64,000 nucleotides of DNA from Acidobacteriota bacterium (lineage in GTDB: Bacteria; Acidobacteriota; Terriglobia; Bryobacterales; Bryobacteraceae), in assembly GCA_018268935.1 (NCBI GenBank), contig JAFDVS010000067.1:1-64000 (forward strand), read 5' to 3'. The translations under genes and the position numbers were made by a program. The notes beneath the pieces were generated by a model. The model ran no database searches. It was not told where the DNA came from and saw nothing but the letters and a program-made list of their open reading frames with translations. Numbering within the stretch: the first letter of the stretch is position 1; the number at the start of each line of letters is the position of its first letter. Below, piece by piece: positions 17,556 through 25,934 of the stretch.

Positions 17556-18803
17556 ATGTGGCGGAGGCTCCGGTATCACATCACGGTGTTCTTTTCGGTA
17601 ATCGGGCCGGGGTTCATCACGGCAGTGGTGGACAACGACGCGGGTGGAATCTTCACCTATTCGCAGGCGGGTGCGAAGTACGGTTATCTGCCGCTGTGGA
17701 CACTCTTGCCGATCACGCTGCTGCTGATCGTGACGCAGGAGATGTGTTCCCGCATGGGCGCGGTGACGGGGAAAGGACTGTCGGACCTGATCCGCGAGGA
17801 ATTCGGATTGCGGACCACGTTCTTTCTGATGACTACGCTGGTGCTGGCCAATATGACGAATGTCATGGCGAACCTGGCGGGCGTGGCGAGTTCGCTGGAG
17901 CTATTCCAAATCAGTCCCTATTTGTCGGTGCCGCTGGCAGTGGCCGTGGTGTGGGTATTGATCACGCGCAGTTCCTACCAGCGAGTGGAGAAGATATTTC
18001 TTTTCGCCTGTTCGCTCTATGTCTGCTACATCATTTCGGGGCTACTGGTGCGACCGGATTGGAAATCAGCGGCGATCTACAGCGTGCGTCCGGTGTTGCT
18101 ATTGGAGGCGGATTACCTGGCGATGGTGATCGGGATGGTGGGAACGTCGGTGGCGCCGTGGATGCAGTTTTTCCTGCAGGCGGCGGTGGTGGAGAAAGGG
18201 ATCTCGGCGAAGGAGTATGCGGAGTCGCGTATTGAGGTGATTGTGGGATGCGTGGTGATGTCGGTGATTGCGTTCTTCATCATTGTGGCGTGCGCCGGCG
18301 CCATTTGGTCATCTGGGCCGCGCGACATCAAAGACGCCACCGATGCGGCGAAGGCGCTGAAGCCATTCGGAGACTATGCATTCCTGCTGTTTGGCGCGGG
18401 CCTGTTCAATGCGTCGCTGTTCGCGGCCTGCATTCTGCCGCTATCGACGGCTTACACGGTGTGCGAAGGGCTGGGCTTTGAATCGGGGATCAACAAGAGC
18501 TACAAGGAAGCCCCGATTTTTTACGGGCTGTTCGGTTTCCTGCTGCTGGCCGGCGGGGCCGCGGTGCTGCTGCCGAATGTGCCACTGGTGAAGTTGATTC
18601 TATGGAGCCAGATTCTCAACGGCGCGGTACTGCCGCTGGTGCTGGCTTACATGACGTTGCTCGTGAACAAGAAGCGGCTGATGAAGGAATGGTCCAACTC
18701 GCCGCTGTATAACGTCACTGCGTGGGGCGCGGTCATCATCATGAGCGGACTGACTGTGGCGCTGGTGGCCATCAGTGTGCAGAGCCTGTTTGCGCAGCGC
18801 TAA
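17556..18803 (+). CDS. NRAMP-related divalent metal transporter, Mg2+ type likely
   Basis: A 415-residue SLC11/NRAMP-fold protein with about 11 membrane segments. The start, VIGPGFITAVVDNDAGG, aligns with the TM1 motif of NRAMP, where canonical Mn/Fe carriers have D-P-G-N. In TM6 the canonical MPH is replaced by APW (GTSVAPWMQFFLQAAVV). Loss of the metal-selecting methionine is the known mark of the NRMT branch, which carries Mg2+ instead of Mn2+. An Mg2+ role is supported by the MgtE_N-CBS gene directly upstream in the same operon. Metal choice is inferred, not shown. Confidence 0.85.
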   Translation: MWRRLRYHITVFFSVIGPGFITAVVDNDAGGIFTYSQAGAKYGYLPLWTLLPITLLLIVTQEMCSRMGAVTGKGLSDLIREEFGLRTTFFLMTTLVLANMTNVMANLAGVASSLELFQISPYLSVPLAVAVVWVLITRSSYQRVEKIFLFACSLYVCYIISGLLVRPDWKSAAIYSVRPVLLLEADYLAMVIGMVGTSVAPWMQFFLQAAVVEKGISAKEYAESRIEVIVGCVVMSVIAFFIIVACAGAIWSSGPRDIKDATDAAKALKPFGDYAFLLFGAGLFNASLFAACILPLSTAYTVCEGLGFESGINKSYKEAPIFYGLFGFLLLAGGAAVLLPNVPLVKLILWSQILNGAVLPLVLAYMTLLVNKKRLMKEWSNSPLYNVTAWGAVIIMSGLTVALVAISVQSLFAQR

Positions 18804-18842
18804 CCGCTAGTTTCCCGCGCGCGGCTCAGAAGCGACAATCTA

Positions 18843-19535
18843 CTAGGACGCAATCAGTTCGGCTGCGTCGGTCCAATCGCGCTTCGTGCGGGGCGGGCGG
18901 ATGGCGTTCGGGATACAGTCCAGGGAGAGCGGTGCGAAATCCTCGGTTTGGGCGTCATAGGCTTCGATCTGGCCGGTGTGGATTTTGTAGACCCAACCGT
19001 GCAGATGCAGATCACCGGATTTGAGCCGCGAGGCGACGGACGGGTGGGTGCGGAGATGATCGAGCTGAGCCAGCACGTTTTCATGAATGAGCGCTTCGAG
19101 TTTCTGCTCTTCGGTCAACTCGCCATAGGTGTCATCCACGATGCGCCGGGCTACTTCGCCGTGCATGAGCCAGGAAGCTACGGTGGGCATCTTGGCCACT
19201 TTTTCCGGATGAAGCACTCCGCGCATGGCTCCGCAGTCGGAATGGCCGCAAACAACGATGTGCCTCACATTCAACGCCAGGACGCCATACTCGATGGTGG
19301 CGGAGACACCGCCCATGCGCTCGCCGTAGGGCGGCACCATGTTGCCGGCGTTGCGCTGGATGAACAGTTCGCCGGGGTCGGCCTGCATGATCATTTCGGG
19401 CAGAATGCGCGAGTCGGCGCAGGTGATGAACAGGGCGCGGGGATGTTGTTCTCCGGCAAGGTGCTCAAAAATTTCTTTTTTGGCGGGAAAAATATCCGCG
19501 CGGAATTTTTCGTATCCAGACACAAGTTTCTTCAT
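18843..19535 (-). CDS. Beta-class carbonic anhydrase
   Basis: A 230-residue beta-carbonic anhydrase (CO2 + H2O to bicarbonate + H+). Zinc ligands are Cys39 (in ITCADSR), His98 and Cys101 (in CGHSDCG), with the Asp41-Arg43 catalytic dyad. FIQRNAGNMVPP, GVSATIEYGVLAL and LHGWVYKIHTGQIEAYD complete the pattern. No signal peptide, so cytoplasmic. The gene is convergent with the NRAMP-type gene and separate from its neighbours. Full length. Confidence 0.95.
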   Translation of the reverse strand: MKKLVSGYEKFRADIFPAKKEIFEHLAGEQHPRALFITCADSRILPEMIMQADPGELFIQRNAGNMVPPYGERMGGVSATIEYGVLALNVRHIVVCGHSDCGAMRGVLHPEKVAKMPTVASWLMHGEVARRIVDDTYGELTEEQKLEALIHENVLAQLDHLRTHPSVASRLKSGDLHLHGWVYKIHTGQIEAYDAQTEDFAPLSLDCIPNAIRPPRTKRDWTDAAELIAS

Positions 19536-19577
19536 GGATCTCTCCTCGCAATACAGGTTTTGGGGGTGGGTCGCGGT

Positions 19578-19952
19578 TTAGAGGAGAAACGCGGGAGGGG
19601 ACCGGCCGGAGGACGTGCTGCGAAGGAAACTACGGTAGGGGAGTGGCAGGAAGCTTCGAACAGGCTCCCAGGCGCGGAAATCCGGCAGCCACTGGGCCGT
19701 AGTGACGGTCCGTGGCGGTGGTGGGCTTGGGTTGGCCTGCCTGCTGAGGCTGGACGCATAGGAGCCATTGAGCAGATCGCCGGAATGATCGTAGGCCTCG
19801 TGGTCCGCATCGAGCCTTGTGGCGCGAGTGGAACGCGATCTCTGGCTGCGCAGCGCTTTTCCCGAATCCTTGCCCCACTCGGCCGCGCCTGAGAGCAGGC
19901 ACAACATGAGGAAAGATCCGGCGATAGCCCAGAGGGTGGCGAAACGCCGCAT
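19578..19952 (-). CDS. Small exported protein of unknown function
   Basis: A 124-residue frame with a clear signal-peptide-like start (MRRFATLWAIAGSFLMLCLLSGAA) and a polar, Arg/Ser/Pro-rich remainder without recognisable domain (NPSPPPP, PLPYRSFLRSTSSG). It fills the gap between the diol dehydratase small subunit and carbonic anhydrase, 32 bases downstream of the former. The signal peptide makes it worth listing; low-complexity composition leaves doubt that it is coding. Confidence 0.4.
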   Translation of the reverse strand: MRRFATLWAIAGSFLMLCLLSGAAEWGKDSGKALRSQRSRSTRATRLDADHEAYDHSGDLLNGSYASSLSRQANPSPPPPRTVTTAQWLPDFRAWEPVRSFLPLPYRSFLRSTSSGRSPPAFLL

Positions 19953-19984
19953 GTATTGTGTGTACTCCTATTTGGACGAAGTTG

Positions 19985-20356
19985 TCAAGATCCAGACGCT
20001 TCGCGCACCAGCGCTGCGCATAGGGGCGCGTTGTAACGGCTTTCGAGTTCCGCGGCCACGTCCAGAAGGCGCTCACGCGTGGTTCTTCCAGGGCGCAGTG
20101 CTTCGTACACCGTGAGGATGAATTCTTCGGGGACGGTGGCGAGTTCAGCGGCGCGAAGCAGGTTGCCGGCGAGTTGCGGGCGGCCAGCGTTGCGGGCAAT
20201 CTCCGCCTGCAGACGCAACGCCTCTGGGGTGACACGGAGGTCATCGCGGGTGACGCCGCCCGAAAGCACCGCATCGAGAGTGATGGAATCGAAACGGCGT
20301 CCGGATGGCGTGCGCAATTCTCCGGCTAATTTTTCAGAGAGGGGATATTGGGTCAT
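19985..20356 (-). CDS. B12-dependent diol dehydratase, small subunit
   Basis: A 123-residue protein matching the small (gamma) subunit of coenzyme B12-dependent propanediol/glycerol dehydratase. It begins YPLSEKLAGELRTPSGRRFDSITLDAV and contains LQAEIARNAGRPQLAGNLLRAAEL and the C-terminal ESRYNAPLCAALVREA. Its ATG overlaps the stop of the fused large/medium subunit gene by four bases, so the two are translated as a unit. PduE/DhaC-like naming would fit, but the substrate diol is not established. Confidence 0.88.
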   Translation of the reverse strand: MTQYPLSEKLAGELRTPSGRRFDSITLDAVLSGGVTRDDLRVTPEALRLQAEIARNAGRPQLAGNLLRAAELATVPEEFILTVYEALRPGRTTRERLLDVAAELESRYNAPLCAALVREASGS

Positions 20357-22578
20357 TTTACTACCTGCATTTCGAGGGGTTTCCCGGACGGAACGACTTC
20401 CGCCGTTTCTTTCAAGTGGAGGATGGTGGTAGGCACGATGTAGCGCAGCCGGGCCATGTTGTCGATTTGTGTGGGCACGGGAAGTACGGGCTCGCTTTTG
20501 GCGTAGCGGGCCGCATTGCGTCCGATGGCGCGATAGGAGTCGAGGGTGAGGTTGGGTGCTTGCGGGAACAGTTCCAGGTTGTTCAGCGGAGGCAGGCCGC
20601 GTCGTGTGATGACGGTGGTGCCTTTGGACTGAAGGCCGATGGAGATGCCGGATCCGCTCAGTTGCGCGCCGGAATACCCGATTTGCCCGCAATCGGAACT
20701 GGCGCGGATTTTGACGATGCGGGGGCGCAAGCCTTCGGCCTCGATTCCGGAAAGCAGCGCATCGAGCACTTCGCGATGGCCGAGGCCGAGGATGGTGGAT
20801 TGCAGCGCGGCGCCGAAGGCTGGGCCGACGGCGATGACGAGATCGGCGGCATCGGAAGAAACGGCGGCTTCGAGGAGAGGGGTGAGAATGGGAGAGGCAG
20901 CACCCCCTCCGGCGCCGATGGTACGCGGATCGGGGGCTTGCGGGATGGCGCAGATCTCGCGCCAGCGTTCGCCATCGAGCCGATAGCCGGTGCCGGGGCC
21001 GGCGTAGTCATTCGGGTCGTTGATGGCGCTGACGACTTGAGCGCCGGGCAGGACTACGGCGGAAGTTTGAAGGAAATCGCCGGAGACGCGCAGCTTCTGG
21101 ACTTCGAGGATCTTTTCGGCGATTTCGCGGTAGCCGGTAGCCGCCAAGGCGCGGATGATGTCGATGCTGTTGCCGCCGGAGGAGAGGAAACGCTCCGCTG
21201 CGGCAAGATCGGCCACGACATCGCGCTGCGGCATGTCGGCGCTGGAAAGCGCTGCCACGGCGGCATCCACCTCCGCGTCGCCGATTTCGGGGAAGCCGAG
21301 ATGGCGAAAAACAGCCTGTACGGCTTCCGCGGCGCGGCGGCGCACGGCCATCACCTGTTCGCGGGCTACGGGCCGGACTCCGCCATCGACTCGCATATCG
21401 CGCTGGAGAACGTTGTAATCGTCGATGTCGAGGGTGTCGAAGTTGCCGCCGCCGAAGAGATTGTCTTCGCGAGGCATGGAACTGTAGCCGGAGAAGATGA
21501 AATCGGTGCCGGGAAGGAATTGCAGCATCAGCTTTGCGCTTTTGCGGATTTCCGAATGGGACGCCATGGCATCGTTGCCGGAGGCCAATTCGAGATCGAG
21601 CAGGCTAGCGATCAGGTTTTCGGCAAGCACTCCGCGGACGCCGTCGGGGAGCGATTCGGGCAGCGCGATGCAACTGATGGAGCCGTTCTGGACGCCCTGT
21701 GAACCACCGCCGCGGATAGCCATGAGACAGCGCGCTTCGAGATACAGCATCGATTTGCCCTCGGAATGCCCCATGAGCGCTTCCGAGCCGGTGCCGGAAG
21801 TGAACCGAACCTTGATGCCACGCGAAGCGTAGGCCGCGGCGAGGAACGATTTCGACCACGGCGTATCGTCGCCATCGCGGAATGCCTGCTCGGTGCCGTA
21901 GACGGAAAGTGTCTCGGCGTAGGTGGTGAGGCCGGCGAGGGCCAGCTTCAGGCTAAGGGCTTCTTCCACGGCGCATTGCGTAAGGGCGGAGCCGCGTCCG
22001 GTTTGTGAGCCGATGAGAATGGCCATGGCGTTGAACGGCGCATAGCGGGCGACGCCGACCGTGGTTTCCAACTCGGCGAAGCCACGTTCCACGGCCTCGG
22101 CGGCATCGGCGGCGAGCAGGGCGGGGTTTTCTTTGCGATTCGTGACGTGGGCCTGGTTGTAAGGCGTGCGCCGCGCATGCATTTTCTGAAGCGCCATCAT
22201 CATTTCGACGGTGTTGAGGAGCGCGACAATTTCCACGATGCGCGCCGGAGTGAGACCGCGGAACAGACGGATGATTTCAGGGCGCGGGACGTTGATGTCG
22301 ACCAGCATGCGGGCGAGAGTGAGTGGCGCGAGGGACATTGCTTCCTCCGCCACGCCGGGGTCGATGGCGCGGAGGGCGATGAAGCGGTCGAGCATGTCGA
22401 ACTCGGCTTCGGATTTGCCGTCGAGTTCCACAACGCGGCCGCCGCGAATGGTGATGCTGGGGCGTGGGTCAGCGGGGCCGGGAAAAATGCGTAGCCCGGT
22501 TTCCGGCCATTCTTCAATGAAGCTGTCGCGCTGGATGGGTCGTGCGGCGCGCGTATCGAACCGCTTGGAGGGCTCCAT
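20353..22578 (-). CDS. B12-dependent diol dehydratase, large-medium subunit fusion
   Basis: A 741-residue chain. Residues 1 to about 545 are the large subunit of coenzyme B12-dependent diol/glycerol dehydratase, the TIM barrel that dehydrates 1,2-diols or glycerol to aldehydes. Blocks: MHARRTPYNQAHVTN, GSQTGRGSALTQCAVEEA, SGTGSEALMGHSEGKSMLYL, GGGSQGVQNGSISCIALPES, DFIFSGYSSMPREDN, DPNDYAGPGTGYRL. About residues 560-741 are the medium subunit (AVGPAFGAALQSTILGLGH, LSGSGISIGLQSKGTTVI, LPPLNNLELFPQAPNLTLDSYR, IGRNAARYAKSE). In enteric bacteria these are separate genes. The reactivase genes and microcompartment shell genes usually found alongside are absent from the window. Confidence 0.92.
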   Translation of the reverse strand: MEPSKRFDTRAARPIQRDSFIEEWPETGLRIFPGPADPRPSITIRGGRVVELDGKSEAEFDMLDRFIALRAIDPGVAEEAMSLAPLTLARMLVDINVPRPEIIRLFRGLTPARIVEIVALLNTVEMMMALQKMHARRTPYNQAHVTNRKENPALLAADAAEAVERGFAELETTVGVARYAPFNAMAILIGSQTGRGSALTQCAVEEALSLKLALAGLTTYAETLSVYGTEQAFRDGDDTPWSKSFLAAAYASRGIKVRFTSGTGSEALMGHSEGKSMLYLEARCLMAIRGGGSQGVQNGSISCIALPESLPDGVRGVLAENLIASLLDLELASGNDAMASHSEIRKSAKLMLQFLPGTDFIFSGYSSMPREDNLFGGGNFDTLDIDDYNVLQRDMRVDGGVRPVAREQVMAVRRRAAEAVQAVFRHLGFPEIGDAEVDAAVAALSSADMPQRDVVADLAAAERFLSSGGNSIDIIRALAATGYREIAEKILEVQKLRVSGDFLQTSAVVLPGAQVVSAINDPNDYAGPGTGYRLDGERWREICAIPQAPDPRTIGAGGGAASPILTPLLEAAVSSDAADLVIAVGPAFGAALQSTILGLGHREVLDALLSGIEAEGLRPRIVKIRASSDCGQIGYSGAQLSGSGISIGLQSKGTTVITRRGLPPLNNLELFPQAPNLTLDSYRAIGRNAARYAKSEPVLPVPTQIDNMARLRYIVPTTILHLKETAEVVPSGKPLEMQVVK

Positions 22579-22606
22579 GGGCTACAGGATACACACCCAG
22601 GGCGGC

Positions 22607-23770
22607 TCAGCGCAGCGCAATTTCCTGGCGCAGGTTGTCCCAGAAGACGGGATTGGCATTGGCGTCAGGGGGTATCTCCGAACCGGGCTGAGCCAGCAGG
22701 CGGGCAAACTGCAATGCGGATTGACCGAGGCGCGCATCGAAGGGGACCGGTTCCGCCTTATTGACCGCCTTACTAACGGCGCTGTAGTCGTTGGGGAATG
22801 TCCAGGCTACGGGCCGCTCCAGCAGTGCCTCGATCTGGGGTATTGCCAGTTCCTGGCGATGCCAGCGGTTCACCAGGAAGGCGGAACGTAACGGATCGGC
22901 CCGCCAGTGGCGCAGTTCCGATATCCGGGCATGGGCCAGCTTGATGGCTGGGATCTCCTGGGTCCCCACGAGGAAGACGGCGCGGGCACGGCGGACCAGT
23001 TCGGAACTGGCGTCATTGATCACCTCGGGCAGATCGGCGAGGATGAAGTCGTAGTGCATGCGCGCGAACTCGAGCAAGGCGAAATAGTCGTCCCAAGCCG
23101 GCCGGGATGAGAGCGGAATGCGGTCTGAGAACAGGAAGTCCACTCCGGCACAACGCGTGATGTAGCGTTGGAAACCGGGTTCATCCAGGGGGAGCTTGTA
23201 CTCGAGCAGATTGCGGATGGACTGCACCGGGTACTGGTTCAACACGAAGGAGAGGACTCCGGAGCGGAGGTCGGCTTCGACTACCAGCACTCGTTTCTTC
23301 AATGGTCCTGCCAGGGCGGTGGAGGTGGCCAGAAGTAAGGTGCTGGCGCCGCTGCCTCCTTTGGCGGGAAGAAACGAATAGAGATTGTCGACAACCAGGC
23401 CGGATGCCGCGTGAACGGCTGATTGCAGCGCCTTGTCCAAATCGGCCTCGTCGGGCAGGGCGGGGAACACCTGCACCACTCCGTTGGTATAAGGCTCGGC
23501 TGACTCCCTGTCCCCGGCGCCAAAGGCGAGGATGGCCGTGCGCGGAGAGATGCGGTAAATCTGGCGGGCCAACTCGGCCGCGGCCGAGCGCTGCTGGTAG
23601 TCGAGGATGACGACTTCCGGGTTGACGGCGCGCACGAGACGGATTGTGGACGGAGCGTCCGGGTAACGATTGTAGGAGCGCAGCATGCGAGTGCGTCCCG
23701 AGCCACGGACCAGCCCTTGCATGGCGAGCAGCCGTTCTTCATCAGCGGCGATGAGGATCACCGACAGCAT
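22607..23770 (-). CDS. CpaE/TadZ-like pilus-assembly ATPase
   Basis: A 387-residue protein. Residues 1-115 are a receiver-like domain that retains LDYQQ but has degenerate phospho-acceptor surroundings. From 130 on is a MinD/ParA-type P-loop ATPase with a deviant Walker A, AKGGSGAST (K137), then KRVLVVEADLRSGVLSFVL and FILADLPEVINDAS. This is the arrangement of TadZ/CpaE, which localises the Tad/Flp pilus machine. No other tad genes are adjacent; a lone Flp pilin sits at 34902. It may serve a pilus encoded elsewhere. Confidence 0.78.
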   Translation of the reverse strand: MLSVILIAADEERLLAMQGLVRGSGRTRMLRSYNRYPDAPSTIRLVRAVNPEVVILDYQQRSAAAELARQIYRISPRTAILAFGAGDRESAEPYTNGVVQVFPALPDEADLDKALQSAVHAASGLVVDNLYSFLPAKGGSGASTLLLATSTALAGPLKKRVLVVEADLRSGVLSFVLNQYPVQSIRNLLEYKLPLDEPGFQRYITRCAGVDFLFSDRIPLSSRPAWDDYFALLEFARMHYDFILADLPEVINDASSELVRRARAVFLVGTQEIPAIKLAHARISELRHWRADPLRSAFLVNRWHRQELAIPQIEALLERPVAWTFPNDYSAVSKAVNKAEPVPFDARLGQSALQFARLLAQPGSEIPPDANANPVFWDNLRQEIALR

Positions 23771-23921
23771 ATTGAGACCTGCCTGGCTCCTTTGTGGCTA
23801 AGCCAAATTATAGTCCTCAATTCCAATCGGAGTCTTGGTGATGGATTTTGCCGGGCAAATCCCCGTTACCAGTCAAGGGGCACGTAAGAGGCTTCTGGAA
23901 GACAGGAACGAGGAGATGACG

Positions 23922-24929
23922 ATGAAACAGCAACTGAGAACAAAGAACAGCGGATTCACACTGATCGAACTTCTGGTGGTGATCGCGATCATCGCGATTC
24001 TGATTGGCCTGTTGTTGCCAGCGGTACAGAAAGTCCGCGAAGCAGCCAACCGGAGCTCGTGCTCCAACAACCTGAAACAGATCGCCCTTGCGGTGCAGAG
24101 CTCCTATCAGGGTAGCGGGAAGTATCCGGTGAGCCTGGGCGAAGCGATGCGGCTGGCGAAGTTGTCCGAGGATGGCGTCATCGAAGGATACCGGTACTCG
24201 GTAGTGAAGGCGACAACGACGGAATTCGAGATTGCGGGCAATCCGGCGCCGGGCGTGACGGGAACCGAAACCGGGAACCTGAAATTCGCGGGCGCCAACT
24301 ACGGCATCACGTTCACGCCGACGCCGGGTGCGGAAAAAGGCCGGCAGTTGATGTGGGATCACTTGTTCGAGCTTTCGGCACGTTCCTTTACCTCCACGGT
24401 CCAATTGTTGCCCTATATCGAACAGGACAGTCTTCTGAAACAGGCTCGTCAGTCGTCATCCACCACAAATGCGGCGCAGGATGCCGCCTTGCGGCTGCAG
24501 AACGCAAGTGGGAAGATCAGCTTCCTCAGCATCCAAGGCGGACTGATTGCGATGGGCGATGGCTCCGTACGGACTCTCTTGACCGACTACTGGGCTGGTA
24601 TGACACGTGCGCTGCAACTGGGCGCCAACCGCGAAAGCTGGCAAATGCTGCCGGGCATCAGCAGCAGAAACGCAGTGGCATCTGATCCTGTGTTGTTCAG
24701 CGCTGCAACGCTGCGTGGCCTTACGGTTGGCATGGTTTCCGATCCGAGGCTGGAGGGCTTGTTGCTGCCCGCAGTAGATGTCATGGCCAAGGCGCAGGCG
24801 AGCGGAGATCTGCAGGGTGTGTCGATGGCGGTACGCACTTACGTCAAGCAGGTGGAGACGGCGGTCGCCAACGGACAGTTGACCGCGGACGCCGGGCAGA
24901 CCCTGGTCTCGATCGCGAAAACCCTCTAA
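23922..24929 (+). CDS. Type IV prepilin-like protein (GFTLIELLVV leader, DUF1559-like)
   Basis: A 335-residue protein with a class III prepilin leader: a short basic head, then GFTLIELLVVIAIIAILIGL, cleaved after the Gly by prepilin peptidase. The helix continues to LPAVQKVREAANRSSCSNNLKQIALAVQS, the start found in DUF1559 pseudopilin-like proteins of Planctomycetes and related groups. The globular part includes LLPYIEQDSLLKQARQ and AMGDGSVRTLLTDYW, the latter resembling the family's DGSVR motif. The start at 23922 is chosen because AGGAG (23911-23915) is six bases away; ATG 23916 would touch it. It acts at the cell surface or in secretion. Confidence 0.8.
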   Translation: MKQQLRTKNSGFTLIELLVVIAIIAILIGLLLPAVQKVREAANRSSCSNNLKQIALAVQSSYQGSGKYPVSLGEAMRLAKLSEDGVIEGYRYSVVKATTTEFEIAGNPAPGVTGTETGNLKFAGANYGITFTPTPGAEKGRQLMWDHLFELSARSFTSTVQLLPYIEQDSLLKQARQSSSTTNAAQDAALRLQNASGKISFLSIQGGLIAMGDGSVRTLLTDYWAGMTRALQLGANRESWQMLPGISSRNAVASDPVLFSAATLRGLTVGMVSDPRLEGLLLPAVDVMAKAQASGDLQGVSMAVRTYVKQVETAVANGQLTADAGQTLVSIAKTL

Positions 24930-24958
24930 ATCAAAACAAACTGACGCAAACCCTCAAA

Positions 24959-24992
24959 GGGGCGGAGGCGACTCCGCCCCGATTCTTATTTT
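24959..24992 (+). terminator. Rho-independent terminator after prepilin-like gene
   Basis: GGGGCGGAG and CTCCGCCCC form a perfect 9-bp GC-rich stem around a GCGA tetraloop, followed by GATTCTTATTTT. It lies 30 bases after the stop codon. Confidence 0.8.
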
Positions 24993-25013
24993 GGGGCTTA
25001 CAATAGTGCGTAT

Positions 25014-25934
25014 ATGCGCAAAGTTGTAGTGGGGGCGCTCCTCTGGACTTGCCTCGTGCCGGCGGCGTTTGGGCAGGCGAAGAAGCCAACGGCCCTGGAC
25101 AAGGCGACACTTGAGGCTTACCTCAGGCACCAGTTCCTGATTCCAGCGAACATCCAGTTCTCGATTGAGGACGCCAAGCCCTCGGAGATCCCTTCCATGA
25201 TGCTGGTGGGAGTGAATCTGACCGATGGCGCGCAAATGAAGCAACGGGTGGAGTTTTACGTCAGCAGCGACGGGAGGAAGATGATTCAGGGCAAGGTGTT
25301 CGATATCACCGATAGCCCGTTTTCGACGGATCTGAAGCTGCTGCAGGGGGACGGGAACCCCGTGCTGGGACCGGCCAATGCTCCGGTCAATTTGGAAATC
25401 TTCAGCGATTTTCAATGCCAGTACTGCAAAGAGGCGGCAAAGACGATTCGGGCGAACGTGGAGAAAGAGTATCCAGCCAAGGTCAAGGTGGTGTTCCGCG
25501 ATTTTCCGCTGGAACAAATTCACCCCTGGGCGAGGCCGGCGGCGATTGCCGGCCGTTGCGTGCATAAGCTGGAGGCCGGAGCGTTCTGGCAATACCACGA
25601 TTGGGTCTTTGAGCAGCAGGCGAACCTGACGGTGGAGAACCTGAAACAGAAGACGCTGGAGTTTTTCAACGGCAAATTGGATACGCTACAGTTGACCCAA
25701 TGTATCGATGCCAAGGCGACGGAGAAGGATGTAGACCGCAGCATCGCCACGGCGAAGGCACTGCAGGTGGCGTCCACGCCGACGATGTTCGTCAATGGAC
25801 GCCGGGTGGTGGGCAACGCCGCCTGGCCGGAACTGAAGCGGGTGCTGGACTATGAGGTTGACTATGCGGCCAAGCACGGCAAGCCGGGCGAGGCTTGTTG
25901 CGAAGTGAAATTGCCGATTCCAGGAGCGAAGTAG
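25014..25934 (+). CDS. DsbA-like thiol-disulfide oxidoreductase, exported
   Basis: A 306-residue protein with a signal peptide (to about residue 21) and a DsbA-type thioredoxin fold. The active site is C135-Q-Y-C138 in FSDFQCQYCKEA and the cis-proline loop is STPTMFVNGR. Helical-insertion residues lie in between (PWARPAAIAGRCVHK). An N-terminal extra domain (residues 25-115, VEFYVSSDGRKMIQG) precedes it. Redox role in the periplasm is expected. The final CC near residue 297 (GEACCEV) is unusual. It ends one base before the M28 peptidase start, so the two are one operon. Confidence 0.88.
   Translation: MRKVVVGALLWTCLVPAAFGQAKKPTALDKATLEAYLRHQFLIPANIQFSIEDAKPSEIPSMMLVGVNLTDGAQMKQRVEFYVSSDGRKMIQGKVFDITDSPFSTDLKLLQGDGNPVLGPANAPVNLEIFSDFQCQYCKEAAKTIRANVEKEYPAKVKVVFRDFPLEQIHPWARPAAIAGRCVHKLEAGAFWQYHDWVFEQQANLTVENLKQKTLEFFNGKLDTLQLTQCIDAKATEKDVDRSIATAKALQVASTPTMFVNGRRVVGNAAWPELKRVLDYEVDYAAKHGKPGEACCEVKLPIPGAK

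Noticed and set aside
20305..21702. 465-residue plus-strand frame opposite the diol dehydratase
   Set aside because: Shadow of a well-matched gene, low-complexity Gly/Ala/Asp/Glu composition.
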